64,000 nt of DNA from Devosia sp. YR412 (GCF_900110945.1 NZ_FOFL01000001.1:434001-498000); one strand, 5' to 3'; shown: positions 1-8,615, counted from the stretch's first letter. Numbers and translations: made by a program. Notes: generated by a model not told the origin, from the sequence alone.

Positions 1-92
1 GGGACTACTATTGGCCGTCACTTCACCCCGCGCTGCCGCCCGCATCCCTCCTGCGGTCCCGGGCGCGGGGTCACCTTTGAAAGGGAAGAGAA

Positions 93-590
93 ATGGCAAT
101 CGACCGTCGTACCGTGCTGCTCGGTGGCTCCGCCATCGCCGTGCTTTCCGCCTTTGCCCTGCTGCGCCCGATGAATGCGCCGGCCGAGGCTGCCGAAGGC
201 GACTTTCCCTTCAAGCTGACTGACGACGAATGGAAGGCCAAGCTTTCGCCCGAAGCCTATGACGTGCTGCGCCACGAAGGCACCGAGCGCCCCTTCACCT
301 CGCCGCTCAATGATGAGCACGGCACCGGCACCTTCGTCTGCGCCGGCTGCGACCAGAAGCTCTTTGCCTCCGAGACCAAATTCGACAGCGGCACCGGCTG
401 GCCCAGCTTTTACACCTTCATCGAGGGCGGCATCGCCACCTCGGTCGATGACAGCCTCTTCATGCAGCGCACCGAAGTACACTGCTCCAACTGCGGTGGC
501 CATCAGGGCCATGTGTTTGAAGACGGCCCCGAGCCGACCGGCCTGCGCTATTGCATCAATGGCGTGTCATTGAAGTTCGTGGCGGCCTGA
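93..590 (+). CDS. msrB: Exported peptide-methionine (R)-S-oxide reductase MsrB
   Basis: Reduces methionine-R-sulfoxide in oxidised proteins. The 165-residue product opens with a Tat-like signal: a twin arginine (DRRTVLLGG, R5-R6) then a hydrophobic stretch and an Ala-rich region around 30-35, so it should act in the periplasm or at the membrane. The mature part is a complete MsrB domain: zinc-ligand pairs CAGC (C83, C86) and CSNC (C131, C134), the GTGWPSF motif (about 100-106), and LRYCINGVSL, whose C154 is the expected catalytic cysteine. The ATG is preceded by a good ribosome site (gggaagag). It stands alone; the next gene lies about 200 bases away across a GC-rich repeat. Family assignment is firm; Tat rather than Sec export is inferred. 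Confidence 0.95.
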   Translation: MAIDRRTVLLGGSAIAVLSAFALLRPMNAPAEAAEGDFPFKLTDDEWKAKLSPEAYDVLRHEGTERPFTSPLNDEHGTGTFVCAGCDQKLFASETKFDSGTGWPSFYTFIEGGIATSVDDSLFMQRTEVHCSNCGGHQGHVFEDGPEPTGLRYCINGVSLKFVAA

Positions 591-603
591 TCAGGCTTCG
601 TGC

Positions 604-735
604 CTAAACCCACCCCCACCGACCCCTTCGGGGCCACCCTCCCCACAAGGGGGAGGGATAAGAAAGATCGAGTCCGCTGGACGAGGGCTTCCCTCCCCTG
701 AATGGGGAGGGATTGAGAGTGGGGTGATGTCTGGC
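604..735. repeat. Dispersed GC-rich intergenic palindromic element, copy 1
   Basis: Non-coding element between msrB and the amidotransferase gene. It begins with a C-rich stretch containing the self-complementary ccccttcgggg, then ccctccccacaagggggaggg, a core gggataagaaagatcgag, and a second palindrome ccctcccctgaatggggaggg, ending in gtggggtgatg. The same core and flanking palindromes recur near 47.75 kb (same orientation) and near 41.3 kb (inverted). Confidence 0.8.
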
Positions 736-790
736 CCCCATGCAAACATCGCACTTTCGCCTTCTTAGCCGGCTGGCTATATCCATCTCC

Positions 791-1498
791 ATGAAACTCA
801 CCATCATCCAGACCGGCGATGTGCCGCAGCCGCTGCGTGGCCAGTTCGGGCCATACCGGAAAATGTTCGAGACCATGTTCGATGGCACCGGGCAGGGCTT
901 CAGCTATGAGATGATCCCGGTGTCAGATGGCGCGCCGCTGCCCGATCCGGCCAGCCTTGAAGGCATTGTCATCACCGGCTCGGCTGCGGGCGTCTATGAA
1001 GACCATGCCTGGCTCAATCCGCTACGCGCCTTCATCCGCGATGCCTATGGCAAGCAGACCAAAATGCTCGGCGTCTGCTTTGGCCACCAGATCATGGCCG
1101 ATGCGCTGGGCGGTGACGTCCGAAAGTCTGAAAAGGGTTGGGGCCTTGGCCGGCATAGCTATGCGGTCAAATCCAGGCCCGATTTCATGCGCACCGCACC
1201 GGTAGCACTGGCCGTCGCCTGCTCGCATCAGGATCAGGTGATCAGCCCGCCCAAGGATGCCGAAGTCATCCTAGCTTCGGACTTCACGCCCAACGCCGGC
1301 CTCGCCTATCGCAATGGCGCGGCGCTGAGCTTCCAGCCGCATCCCGAATTTGCCGATGACTATACGTTGGCGCTGGCCGAGCTGCGGCGCGGCAAGGCGC
1401 CCGACATTCTGGTGGATAGGGCGCTGGCCTCAGTTGCCACGCCATCAAATAGCGCTGATGTTGCTGGCTATATCGGGCAGTTCTTCAAGAGGCGCTGA
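791..1498 (+). CDS. Class I glutamine amidotransferase family protein
   Basis: A 235-residue stand-alone glutamine amidotransferase (GATase1), related to GMP-synthase-type glutaminase domains. The triad is visible: the nucleophile C96 in GVCFGHQIMADALGG, and H184 with E186 in FQPHPEF. The oxyanion region GIVITGSAAGVYED (about 58-71) also fits. The ATG at 791 gives the family-like start MKLTIIQTGD; an in-frame ATG at 740 would add 17 unrelated residues inside the repeat flank. It probably transfers ammonia to, or hydrolyses, a gamma-glutamyl substrate, but no partner synthase is adjacent and the acceptor cannot be named. The gene downstream starts 2 bases after the stop, so the two are probably co-transcribed. 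Confidence 0.85.
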   Translation: MKLTIIQTGDVPQPLRGQFGPYRKMFETMFDGTGQGFSYEMIPVSDGAPLPDPASLEGIVITGSAAGVYEDHAWLNPLRAFIRDAYGKQTKMLGVCFGHQIMADALGGDVRKSEKGWGLGRHSYAVKSRPDFMRTAPVALAVACSHQDQVISPPKDAEVILASDFTPNAGLAYRNGAALSFQPHPEFADDYTLALAELRRGKAPDILVDRALASVATPSNSADVAGYIGQFFKRR

Positions 1499-1499
1499 C

Positions 1500-1895
1500 A
1501 TGGCTGTGGCGGAAAAGCTGTCTGCGGTCGATTCCTACATGGACGAGTTGCAGCACGGCCGGAAAGCGGAGATCGAAACGCTCCGCCGGCTGATCCTTGA
1601 CGCCGTGCCCGACCTCAACGAACGCATCAAGTGGAATGCGCCCAGCTTCGGCAAGGGGGAGGATGACCGCATCACCATGCGCATCCATCCCGGCGACCGG
1701 CTGCAGCTGATCCTGCACCGCGGCGCCAAGGCCGGTGCGGATGATCTGTTCCGCTTCGAAGATCCAGAAAAGCTCATCGCCTGGGCCGCGCCGGATCGTG
1801 GCGTGGTGACCTTCAAGGATGCCGAAGATCTGGCGGGCAAGTCGGTGGCCCTGCCGGAAATCCTCCGCCGCTGGGTGGCCTGCACCACGCGCTAG
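1500..1895 (+). CDS. DUF1801 domain protein
   Basis: A 131-residue soluble protein with no signal peptide. The layout matches the DUF1801 (YdhG-like) fold: an N-terminal helix pair (residues 1-35), then IKWNAPSFGKG and ITMRIHPGDRLQLILHRGAK, the strand pattern typical of the family. Function of the family is not established. The ATG at 1500 lies 2 bases after the amidotransferase stop, suggesting translational coupling. It converges on engB, with 6 bases between the coding ends. Confidence 0.8.
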   Translation: MAVAEKLSAVDSYMDELQHGRKAEIETLRRLILDAVPDLNERIKWNAPSFGKGEDDRITMRIHPGDRLQLILHRGAKAGADDLFRFEDPEKLIAWAAPDRGVVTFKDAEDLAGKSVALPEILRRWVACTTR

Positions 1896-1901
1896 AGAGC
1901 C

Positions 1902-2546
1902 TCAGCTCTCCAGCAGCATCGCAATCTCGGTGCGCAATTCCTTCAGCCCTTCGCCCTTGACCGACGACGTCAGGATCACATGCGGATGCGCCGCGGGGCG
2001 TTTGGTGAGGGCGGCCTTGGTGGCGGCGATGACCTTGACCAGTTCTTCGGCGCTCGGCTTGTCGGCCTTGGTGAGCACCACCTGGTAGCTGACGGCGGCC
2101 TTGTCGAGCTCGTTCATCACCGTCAGGTCATTGTCCTTGGGGCCATGACGGCCATCGACCAGCACATAGACGCGGCGCAGGGTGGCGCGGCCGGTCAGAT
2201 ACTGGTGGATCAGCTTGGTCCACTGCCGCACCTTGTCTTCGGGCGCGCGGGCATAGCCATAGCCGGGCATATCGACGATGCGCAGGTTTTCGCTCTGGCT
2301 TTCGAAGATGTTGAGTTCCTGCGTGCGGCCCGGCGTGTTGGACGTACGGGCCAGGCCCGAGGTGCCGCAGAGCGCATTGATCAGGCTGGACTTGCCGACA
2401 TTGGAGCGCCCGGCAAAGGAAATTTCCACCTTGTCCATCGGCGGCAGGTCGGCAATGCGCACGCAGCCTTTGACGAAGAGGAAGGGCCGCGCAAACAGCA
2501 GCCGGCCGCGCTCGATCATGTCGGTAGGATAGTCGATGTCGCTCAT
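1902..2546 (-). CDS. engB: Ribosome biogenesis GTPase EngB (YihA/YsxC)
   Basis: A circularly ordinary TRAFAC GTPase of 214 residues that assists large-subunit ribosome assembly in the cytoplasm. G motifs are all present: G1 [10 protein letters not shown]2 around [10 protein letters not shown]3 DMPGYG and G4 TKAD. I chose the ATG at 2546 ([14 protein letters not shown]); a TTG at 2567 is in frame, but it sits next to the hairpin that follows yidC. The gene continues the conserved rpmH-rnpA-yidC-engB order on the minus strand. Confidence 0.95.
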   Translation of the reverse strand: MSDIDYPTDMIERGRLLFARPFLFVKGCVRIADLPPMDKVEISFAGRSNVGKSSLINALCGTSGLARTSNTPGRTQELNIFESQSENLRIVDMPGYGYARAPEDKVRQWTKLIHQYLTGRATLRRVYVLVDGRHGPKDNDLTVMNELDKAAVSYQVVLTKADKPSAEELVKVIAATKAALTKRPAAHPHVILTSSVKGEGLKELRTEIAMLLES

Positions 2547-2570
2547 GGTGCTGCTCGCTTCAAACAATAA

Positions 2571-2594
2571 GCCCGCCGGAGGTCTCCGGCGGGC
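2571..2594 (-). terminator. Stem-loop between yidC and engB
   Basis: A perfect 11-bp inverted repeat (gcccgccggag / ctccggcgggc, 2-base loop) lies 28 bases after the yidC stop. On the minus strand it is followed by the T-rich cttattgtttg. It may terminate or attenuate transcription before engB. Confidence 0.6.
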
Positions 2595-2621
2595 AGTAGC
2601 ATTTCTGATCGGATGTGGCGA

Positions 2622-4457
2622 TCAGGACTTGGCCGGTTCGTCGACCTTGGGCTTCTTGCGGAAGGTGTCGAGGATATTGCCCAGCAGGTTCACTTCGACG
2701 CCATGGCGCTTCATGATGAACCACTGCTGGGTGACCGACAGCGTATTGTTCCAGGCCCAGTAGATCACCAGACCCGCCGGGAAGGTGCCCAGCATGAAGG
2801 TGAAGATGATCGGCATGTAGTTGAAGATCATCGCCTGGGTCGGATCCGGTGGCGGCGGATTGAGCTTCATCTGCACCCACATGGTGATGCCCATGATAAC
2901 CGGCCAGACGCCGAGATGCAGGAACGAGCCGATCAGCGGCACCGCCGTGGGGTTCCACGGGATCAGGCCGAACAGGGTGAAGATATTGGTCGGATCGGGC
3001 GCTGCCAGATCCTGGATCCAGCCGAAGAACGGCGCATGGCGCATGTCGAGGCTGATGAAAATAACGGTATAGAGGGCGAAGAACACCGGGATCTGGATCA
3101 GGATCGGCCAGCAACCGCTGAGCGGATTGATCTTTTCCTTCTTGTAGAGCTCCATCATCGCCTGCTGCTGGGCAGGACGATCGTCCTTGAGGCGCTCCTG
3201 GATCGACTTCATCTCCGGCTGCACGCGGCGCATCGCCGCCATCGAGGCATAGGAGCGGCTGGCAAGCGGGAAGAACAGCGCCTTGACGATCACCGTCACG
3301 GCCAGCACGGCGACGCCGAAATTGCCGATGATACCGTTCAGGAAGGTCAGCAGGAAATACATCGGCTTGGTGATGAACCAGAGCCAGCCCCAGTCGATCA
3401 AGAGGTCGAAGCGGTCAAAGCCATATTCGGTCTGATAGGCCGAAATGACGGCCTCTTCCTTGGCGCCGGCAAACAGGTAGCTCTCGCGCTCGGCAGTGGC
3501 GCCGGCCGCGATGACCACGGGCGTGGTCTCGACATAGGAGGTCTGGTAGTCGTCGTAACCGGCCGAGTTGGACCAGTTGAAACGGGCGTTCAGCGTCGTG
3601 CCGGCGGGCGGCAGGGCAGCAGTGGCCCAATATTTGTCAGAGAAGCCGAGCCAGCCGGTGGTGTTCTCGTAATCGACGCGCAGGTCCTTCTGCAGGTCGG
3701 TATATTTCTTCGAGATCAGGTTGTTCGACCCCAGCACGCCATGCGGGCCTTCATGCTGGATGAAGAAATTGGCGACCTTGGGCGTGTTGTAGCGGGTGAT
3801 GCGCGCATAGGGGTAAAGCGCGACGTCGCCACCGGTATTGTTCTCGATGCTCTGGCTGATGGTGAAGAGGTAATGCTCGTCCACCGAAATCACGCGGCGG
3901 AAGACGAGGCCCGCGCCATTGTCCCAGACCAGGGTCACCGGCGTCTCGGCGGTCAGCGTGGCCACGTCGCCTTCGACGGCCCAGACGGTCTCTGCATTGG
4001 GAACGGCGATGGAATTGGCCGCGACCGGCAACCAGCCTTCTTCGGCAAAATAGGAATTGGGCACGCCCGCCGGGGTCAGCAGGGTGATGATCGGGGAATC
4101 GTCTTCCACCGTCTCGCGATACTGCTTGAGGCGCAGGTCATCGAGCAGGGCGCCGGTCAGGTTGATCGAGCCCGAGAGATCCTCGGTCTCGATGCTGACG
4201 CGCTGGCTGGCGGCCAGGGCCTCTTCGCGCGTGGCGAAGGCGGCCGTGCTTGCGGCGCCGGCAACGGCAGGCGTTGCGGCCGAGCCGGGGCTGGCCGGTG
4301 TCGCAAGACCCGGATTGGTCGCTGCAGCCTGTTCGGCCGCGATCTGGGCCTGCTGCTGTGCGCGTTCCATCTGCGGACCGGCAACGAAGAACTGCCAGCC
4401 GAACAGCACGACCATGCTGAGCACGATGGCCAGGATTATGTTGCGATTGTTTTCCAT
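2622..4457 (-). CDS. yidC: Membrane protein insertase YidC
   Basis: The 611-residue inner-membrane insertase that integrates membrane proteins alone or with SecYEG. The N terminus (about 6-24, IILAIVLSMVVLFGWQFFV) is an uncleaved anchor, followed by an Ala/Pro-rich linker and the large periplasmic beta domain (about 80-350). The conserved core (about 355-580) contains hydrophobic helices, the cytoplasmic hairpin with FPLASRSYASMAAM and CWPILIQIPVFFALY, and TFPAGLVIYWAWNN. The C-terminal tail is rich in Lys. The ATG shares one base with the rnpA stop (TAATG), so translation is coupled. Length fits alphaproteobacterial YidC. Confidence 0.97.
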   Translation of the reverse strand: MENNRNIILAIVLSMVVLFGWQFFVAGPQMERAQQQAQIAAEQAAATNPGLATPASPGSAATPAVAGAASTAAFATREEALAASQRVSIETEDLSGSINLTGALLDDLRLKQYRETVEDDSPIITLLTPAGVPNSYFAEEGWLPVAANSIAVPNAETVWAVEGDVATLTAETPVTLVWDNGAGLVFRRVISVDEHYLFTISQSIENNTGGDVALYPYARITRYNTPKVANFFIQHEGPHGVLGSNNLISKKYTDLQKDLRVDYENTTGWLGFSDKYWATAALPPAGTTLNARFNWSNSAGYDDYQTSYVETTPVVIAAGATAERESYLFAGAKEEAVISAYQTEYGFDRFDLLIDWGWLWFITKPMYFLLTFLNGIIGNFGVAVLAVTVIVKALFFPLASRSYASMAAMRRVQPEMKSIQERLKDDRPAQQQAMMELYKKEKINPLSGCWPILIQIPVFFALYTVIFISLDMRHAPFFGWIQDLAAPDPTNIFTLFGLIPWNPTAVPLIGSFLHLGVWPVIMGITMWVQMKLNPPPPDPTQAMIFNYMPIIFTFMLGTFPAGLVIYWAWNNTLSVTQQWFIMKRHGVEVNLLGNILDTFRKKPKVDEPAKS

Positions 4458-4858
4458 TATCTCGGTTTCCGTGGGCCGCGGCCGGGAGATGCGCGCTCGT
4501 CGGGCGACCTGGGCTTGTGCACGCGCACGATCAGCGCGCCCAGGTCGTCAACCAGCTTGGTAAAGGGTTCTGTCAGCGCTTCGCGCCGTCCGACCAGCAC
4601 ATAGTCATGGTGGGGCACAAAGTCACGCGCGCATGCTGTCACAGCCGCACGAAGACGACGTTTTATGCGATTGCGCTCAGGGGAGTTGCCGGTTTTCTTG
4701 GTGACGGTGAAACCGATACCGGGAGCAGCCTCGTCGGCCGCGATCACTTGCAGCCCAAACGCAGAGCGCCCGGCGCGATTGCCCCGGGCAGCCCTTTGAA
4801 ACTGGCTTCGCTTGATCAGCCGACGCAGGGCGTCAGGCGTCTGCTCGATGGCCGTCAT
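4457..4858 (-). CDS. rnpA: Ribonuclease P protein component
   Basis: A 133-residue basic protein that binds the RNase P RNA for 5-prime maturation of tRNA. The signature RNRIKRRLRAAV (about 62-73) is the family RNR box, and GFTVTKKTGNSPERN precedes it. The C-terminal tail is long and Pro/Arg rich, common in alphaproteobacteria. It starts 14 bases after the rpmH stop and overlaps yidC by one base. The rpmH-rnpA-yidC order is conserved. Confidence 0.95.
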   Translation of the reverse strand: MTAIEQTPDALRRLIKRSQFQRAARGNRAGRSAFGLQVIAADEAAPGIGFTVTKKTGNSPERNRIKRRLRAAVTACARDFVPHHDYVLVGRREALTEPFTKLVDDLGALIVRVHKPRSPDERASPGRGPRKPR

Positions 4859-4872
4859 CCGGCCACAGGGCC

Positions 4873-5007
4873 TTAGGCCGTGAGCTTCTTGCGGCCGTCG
4901 CGGCGGCGCTTGTTGATGATCGCACGGCCGTCCTTGGTGGCCATACGGGCACGGAAACCGTGACGGCGGGCACGCACGAGCTGGGACGGCTGATAAGTAC
5001 GCTTCAT
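4873..5007 (-). CDS. rpmH: 50S ribosomal protein L34
   Basis: A 44-residue, strongly basic protein with the canonical L34 sequence: [20 protein letters not shown] at the start and the Arg/Lys-rich RRRDGRKKL end. First gene of the rpmH-rnpA-yidC unit. The region 5008-5238 between it and the divergent oxidoreductase must carry both promoters; I cannot place them with confidence. Confidence 0.98.
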   Translation of the reverse strand: MKRTYQPSQLVRARRHGFRARMATKDGRAIINKRRRDGRKKLTA

Positions 5008-5238
5008 GACATCAAACCGCGCCGGGCACGGTTCCTCTAGTTTGGCTCTGCACAAGCAGGAATTTCAGACACACATCAAGCGCCAAGCGCCCACGGTGCG
5101 GGTTGGTGGCGTCTATAGGGAAAACTTGGAGCCAAGTCAACGCGGCAAGGCCCACTTCCTTGCCTGCTCTCCCCCGTTGTTTTCATGTGCCGTTGCCCGC
5201 ATAAGTCGAGCAACATTCCAACCGGGCCGTTGGCGGTA

Positions 5239-6654
5239 ATGGCGGATTTAGCAAAACCTGACCTCTGCGTCATCGGCGCGGGCGCGCTTGGCACGGCCCT
5301 GGCCATCAAAGCCCACCAGGCCGGGCTCGCGGTCGTGCTGGTGCCGCGCCCGCGTGACGAGGCCAATGACCCGACCGCCGGCAGCCTGCGCCGAGCCGCC
5401 TTTGTGGCCAGCGCCGAACGGGCGCAAATGCTGCGCGCCGCCTCCGAACTCGGCCTGAGCAATGCCGAACCCAAACCCAATTTTCGCACCATCGGCGAAC
5501 GCGCCGACGCGATTGCCGAAGCCGTCGCCCCGCGCGATACCGACGAGCGGCTCACGGCGCTGGGCATCACGGTCCTCTCCGGCGAGGCCAGCTTCACCGA
5601 CCGCCAGACCATGCGCTGCGGCGAGACCTCGATCCGCCCGCGCCAGTTCGCCCTGACCACCGGCTCGCAGCCGCTGGTTCCAGCGCTGCCCGGCCTCGAC
5701 GAGGTCAAATTCTTCACCCCCGATTCCATCGGCGATAACCTCCGCAAGCTCAGCCATCTGGTGGTCATCGGTGGCACGCCGCTCGCCTTCGAACTGGCCC
5801 AGGCCTATCGCCGGCTCGGCTCCATGGTGACGCTGGTGCCGCAGGGCGGCCTGCTGCCGGGCTTTGATCCCGAACTGGTGGCGATCCTGCTGCGCGACCT
5901 GCGCGCCGAAGGCCTGGTCATTCTCGACGATGCCGAAGTCACGGCCATCAACAAGCGCAGCCAGGGCACCGGCATTGCCCTCAAGCGTGGCGAGGCCGAG
6001 GACAGTCTCGACGTCTCCCATATTCTCGTCGCGATGGGCAGAACGCCCGATCTCGACGCTGCCCTGCTCGACCCCACCAAGCTGCGCCGCCATCGCAGCC
6101 ATGCCGACCGCCTGCTGCTCGGCCCCGATGGCCAGACCTCCAACCCGCGCATCACCGCGCTGGGCGGCGCTGCCGGTGAGGACGAGGTCCATGTCGGCCT
6201 CAAGCAGGCGAGCTTGCTGATCGACCGTCTCAGCGGTCGTGGCCACGGCCGGCTCGACGAGAACACCCTGCCGCGCCTGGTGCAGACCCGGCCCATGCTT
6301 GCCCAACTCGGTCCGCTGGATGCTACCCTGCGGCCCGGCCAGTCCGTGCTGCGCAGCAATCTCGCCGAAAACGAAACCGCGCGTGCCCAAGGCGCAGCGC
6401 ATGGCGTGGCCAAACTGGTCGTCGATGCCAAGGGAAGCATCGCCGCCGCCGGCAGCATCGGGCAGGGTGCCGGCGAGACCGCTGGCCTGTTGGCGATGGC
6501 CATGACTGCCGGTCTCAGGCTCGGCGATCTTGCCAACCTGGCCCTGCCGCAGCCCAGCGCTGCCGCGGCCCTGGTCGATCTGGCGGAACAATTTGCCGGC
6601 CAGCAGGCTAAAGCTGGCTGGGCGCAGAAAATTCCCCTGCTCGGCCGCCGCTGA
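5239..6654 (+). CDS. Pyridine nucleotide-disulfide oxidoreductase-like flavoprotein lacking redox cysteines
   Basis: A 471-residue homologue of the dihydrolipoamide dehydrogenase / mercuric reductase family. The N-terminal FAD dinucleotide fold is CVIGAGALGTALAIKAHQAG (about 9-28); the central NAD-binding region is HLVVIGGTPLAFELAQAYRR (about 174-193), with the usual second Gly motif weakened; an ATG-type motif reads LVAMGRTPDLD; and a C-terminal dimerisation domain follows. The CxxxxC redox pair normally found about 35-45 residues in is absent: that stretch reads AGSLRRAAFVAS. The enzyme may therefore be a non-disulfide oxidoreductase or a decayed paralogue. The start chosen is ATG 5239 (MADLAKPD); an ATG at 5185 is also in frame. 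It is followed after 54 bases by a sensor kinase gene. Confidence 0.8.
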   Translation: MADLAKPDLCVIGAGALGTALAIKAHQAGLAVVLVPRPRDEANDPTAGSLRRAAFVASAERAQMLRAASELGLSNAEPKPNFRTIGERADAIAEAVAPRDTDERLTALGITVLSGEASFTDRQTMRCGETSIRPRQFALTTGSQPLVPALPGLDEVKFFTPDSIGDNLRKLSHLVVIGGTPLAFELAQAYRRLGSMVTLVPQGGLLPGFDPELVAILLRDLRAEGLVILDDAEVTAINKRSQGTGIALKRGEAEDSLDVSHILVAMGRTPDLDAALLDPTKLRRHRSHADRLLLGPDGQTSNPRITALGGAAGEDEVHVGLKQASLLIDRLSGRGHGRLDENTLPRLVQTRPMLAQLGPLDATLRPGQSVLRSNLAENETARAQGAAHGVAKLVVDAKGSIAAAGSIGQGAGETAGLLAMAMTAGLRLGDLANLALPQPSAAAALVDLAEQFAGQQAKAGWAQKIPLLGRR

Positions 6655-6708
6655 TCCCGCGCGACGAGGGGCTTCCGCGCAAGGCCCCTTTCCCTGTAAT
6701 GATTTGAT

Positions 6709-8133
6709 ATGACAGCCGAACGCAGCGTCCTGCCCGGCCGGTTCTCCGGTCTATCGATCAAGCTCATCGCCACCATCATGGCGGTGATCCTGCTCGTCGA
6801 GATCGTGGTCTATCTGCCCTCGCTGGCCAATTACCGCGCCAGCTGGCTCGATGACCGCCTGCGCGTCGGCGTAGTGGCCGCCCGCGTGCTCGATGCCGTG
6901 CCCGACGTCATGGCCCTGCCGCGCGAACTTACCGACCGCCTGCTGACCTCCGCTGGCGCCTATGCCATCGTCTATCGCCGCCAAGGCCAGAGCCAACTGA
7001 TCGAGCTGGCCGATCCCTTCAGCCCCGATGTGGTGGTCACCGCCGATATGCGCCAGCGCGATCTGCCGAGCTTGATCATGGGGGCACTCGATACGCTGTT
7101 CGCCGGCCCCGGCCGCACCCTGCGTATCGTTGGCGAGGGCGACATCGGCTCCAGCCAGGTCGAACTCTTGATGTCCGAGCGCCCCCTGCGCCAGGAAATG
7201 CTGGCCTATTCGCGCCAGATCGGCATTGTTTCCTTGGCCATCGCCGCCATCACCGCCGTGGCGCTTTATCTGCTGGCCAGCTATCTCTTCATCTATCCCG
7301 TCCGCCGCCTGACCCAGAACATCCTTGCCTTCCGCCAGGCCCCCGAGAATGCCAGCCTCGTCATCGTCCCCTCGGCCCGGCGCGACGAGATCGGCATTGT
7401 CGAACGCGAACTGGCGGCCATGGAATCCGATCTCTTCTCCATGCTGCGCCAGCGCCGCCATCTGGCTGACCTCGGCCTCGCCGTCGCCAAGATCAACCAT
7501 GACCTGCGCAATACGCTGACCTCGGCGCAATTGCTCTCCGACCAGGTGGCGACGCTCGATGATCCCAAGGTGCAGCGCCTCGCGCCGCGTCTGGTCACCA
7601 CGCTCGACAAGGCCATCGGCTTTGCCCAATCGGTGCTCGATTATGGCCGCGAGACCGCCGCCCTGCCGGTGCTGGCGCCCGTCGCCCTGCGCCCGCTGAT
7701 CGATGACGCTGCCTTCGAGGCGCGGCTGGTCGGCCATCCCCATGTGGTGTTCAGCAATGGTGTGGATGCGGCGCTGATACTAACGGTCGATTCCAACCAA
7801 CTCGGCCGGGTGTTCCTCAACCTGCTGAAAAACGCCCGCGAAGCCTTGGAAGCCTCCAATGTCGCGGCGCCTCAGGTTTCCGTCACGACAGCCGAGAGCG
7901 CGGATAGCATCACCATCTCGGTATCCGACAACGGCCCCGGCCTGCCGCCGCGGGCCCGCGACAATCTTTTCGTGGCCTTCGAAGGCTCGGCGCGGGCCGG
8001 CGGCACGGGGCTGGGCCTGGCCATCGCCCGCGAAATCACCGAGGCCCATGGCGGCAAACTGGTCTTCGTCGACCAGCCGCAGGGCACCCGTTTCGATCTC
8101 GTCCTGCCGCTCAGCCTGCGCGTCCCCAACTAA
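6709..8133 (+). CDS. Orphan sensor histidine kinase
   Basis: A 474-residue inner-membrane sensor kinase. A first membrane helix lies at about 18-40, a periplasmic sensor region of about 125 residues follows, then a second helix (about 170-195) ending in the HAMP-like IYPVRRLTQNI. The phospho-acceptor is H264 in KINHDLRN. The ATP-binding domain has the N box NLLKNAREAL, G1 DNGPGLP and G2 GGTGLGLAIAREI. No response regulator lies beside it, so its partner is elsewhere. The flavoprotein gene upstream is on the same strand 54 bases away; a redox signal is possible but nothing in the sensor region shows it. Confidence 0.9.
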   Translation: MTAERSVLPGRFSGLSIKLIATIMAVILLVEIVVYLPSLANYRASWLDDRLRVGVVAARVLDAVPDVMALPRELTDRLLTSAGAYAIVYRRQGQSQLIELADPFSPDVVVTADMRQRDLPSLIMGALDTLFAGPGRTLRIVGEGDIGSSQVELLMSERPLRQEMLAYSRQIGIVSLAIAAITAVALYLLASYLFIYPVRRLTQNILAFRQAPENASLVIVPSARRDEIGIVERELAAMESDLFSMLRQRRHLADLGLAVAKINHDLRNTLTSAQLLSDQVATLDDPKVQRLAPRLVTTLDKAIGFAQSVLDYGRETAALPVLAPVALRPLIDDAAFEARLVGHPHVVFSNGVDAALILTVDSNQLGRVFLNLLKNAREALEASNVAAPQVSVTTAESADSITISVSDNGPGLPPRARDNLFVAFEGSARAGGTGLGLAIAREITEAHGGKLVFVDQPQGTRFDLVLPLSLRVPN

Positions 8134-8261
8134 CTTTCCCCACTGACGAAAAACTGTCATGCCGCGCTTGCCAAGCCCGGATCACCCATGTATGGGTTGC
8201 GCCGCTTCAGGACGTTGAGCACATCGCTCCCCCCTGAAACTGCCGGTCCAACCGGTCGTGC

Positions 8262-8338
8262 GCGCCCTTAGCTCAGCTGGATAGAGCACCAGACTACGAA
8301 TCTGGGGGTCAGGAGTTCGAATCTCTTAGGGCGCGCCA
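8262..8338 (+). tRNA. tRNA-Arg (anticodon ACG)
   Basis: A 77-base cloverleaf with acceptor stem GCGCCCT/AGGGCGC, D arm with GCTCAGCTGGATAGAGC, anticodon stem CCAGA/TCTGG around loop CTACGAA (anticodon ACG), a T arm with TTCGAAT and an encoded CCA end. A34 would be edited to inosine, so it reads CGU, CGC and CGA. First of three tandem tRNA-Arg genes. Confidence 0.97.
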
Positions 8339-8424
8339 TTCCTCTTCCAATGACAACTGTCGGGCCAAATCGAACCTGGGTCGATTACAAAGGTTCTTGG
8401 GTCGATCCCGAGTCGATGAGGTTC

Positions 8425-8502
8425 GGCCCCTTAGCTCAGCTGGACTAGAGCACCGGTCTTCTAAACCGGTTGTCGGTGGTTCGAATCCACCAGGGGTCAC
8501 CA
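8425..8502 (+). tRNA. tRNA-Arg (anticodon TCT)
   Basis: A 78-base cloverleaf: acceptor GGCCCCT/AGGGGTC (one G-T pair), anticodon stem CCGGT/ACCGG around CTTCTAA (anticodon TCT, reading AGA and by wobble AGG), T arm GGTGG TTCGAAT CCACC, encoded CCA. The 86-base spacer before it contains two inverted copies of the GACCCAA...TTGG repeat found further downstream. Confidence 0.96.
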
Positions 8503-8538
8503 GGATAGGCGACGCTTCGAAGCGGCGCCAGCACGTTT

Positions 8539-8615
8539 GGTCGCGTAGCTCAGCCGGATAGAGCGTCGGATTCCGATTCCGAAGGCCGGGGATTCGATTT
8601 CCTCCGCGACCGCCA
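8539..8615 (+). tRNA. tRNA-Arg (anticodon CCG)
   Basis: A 77-base cloverleaf: acceptor GGTCGCG/CGCGACC, D arm GCTCAGCCGGATAGAGC, anticodon stem TCGGA/TCCGA around TTCCGAT (anticodon CCG, reading CGG), T arm GGGGA TTCGATT TCCTC with one G-T pair, and an encoded CCA. It lies 36 bases after the tRNA-Arg(TCT). Confidence 0.96.

Noticed and set aside
2613..4604. Long plus-strand frame opposite yidC
   Set aside because: A high-GC shadow of yidC; it has no ribosome site and a His/Arg/Asp-rich composition.
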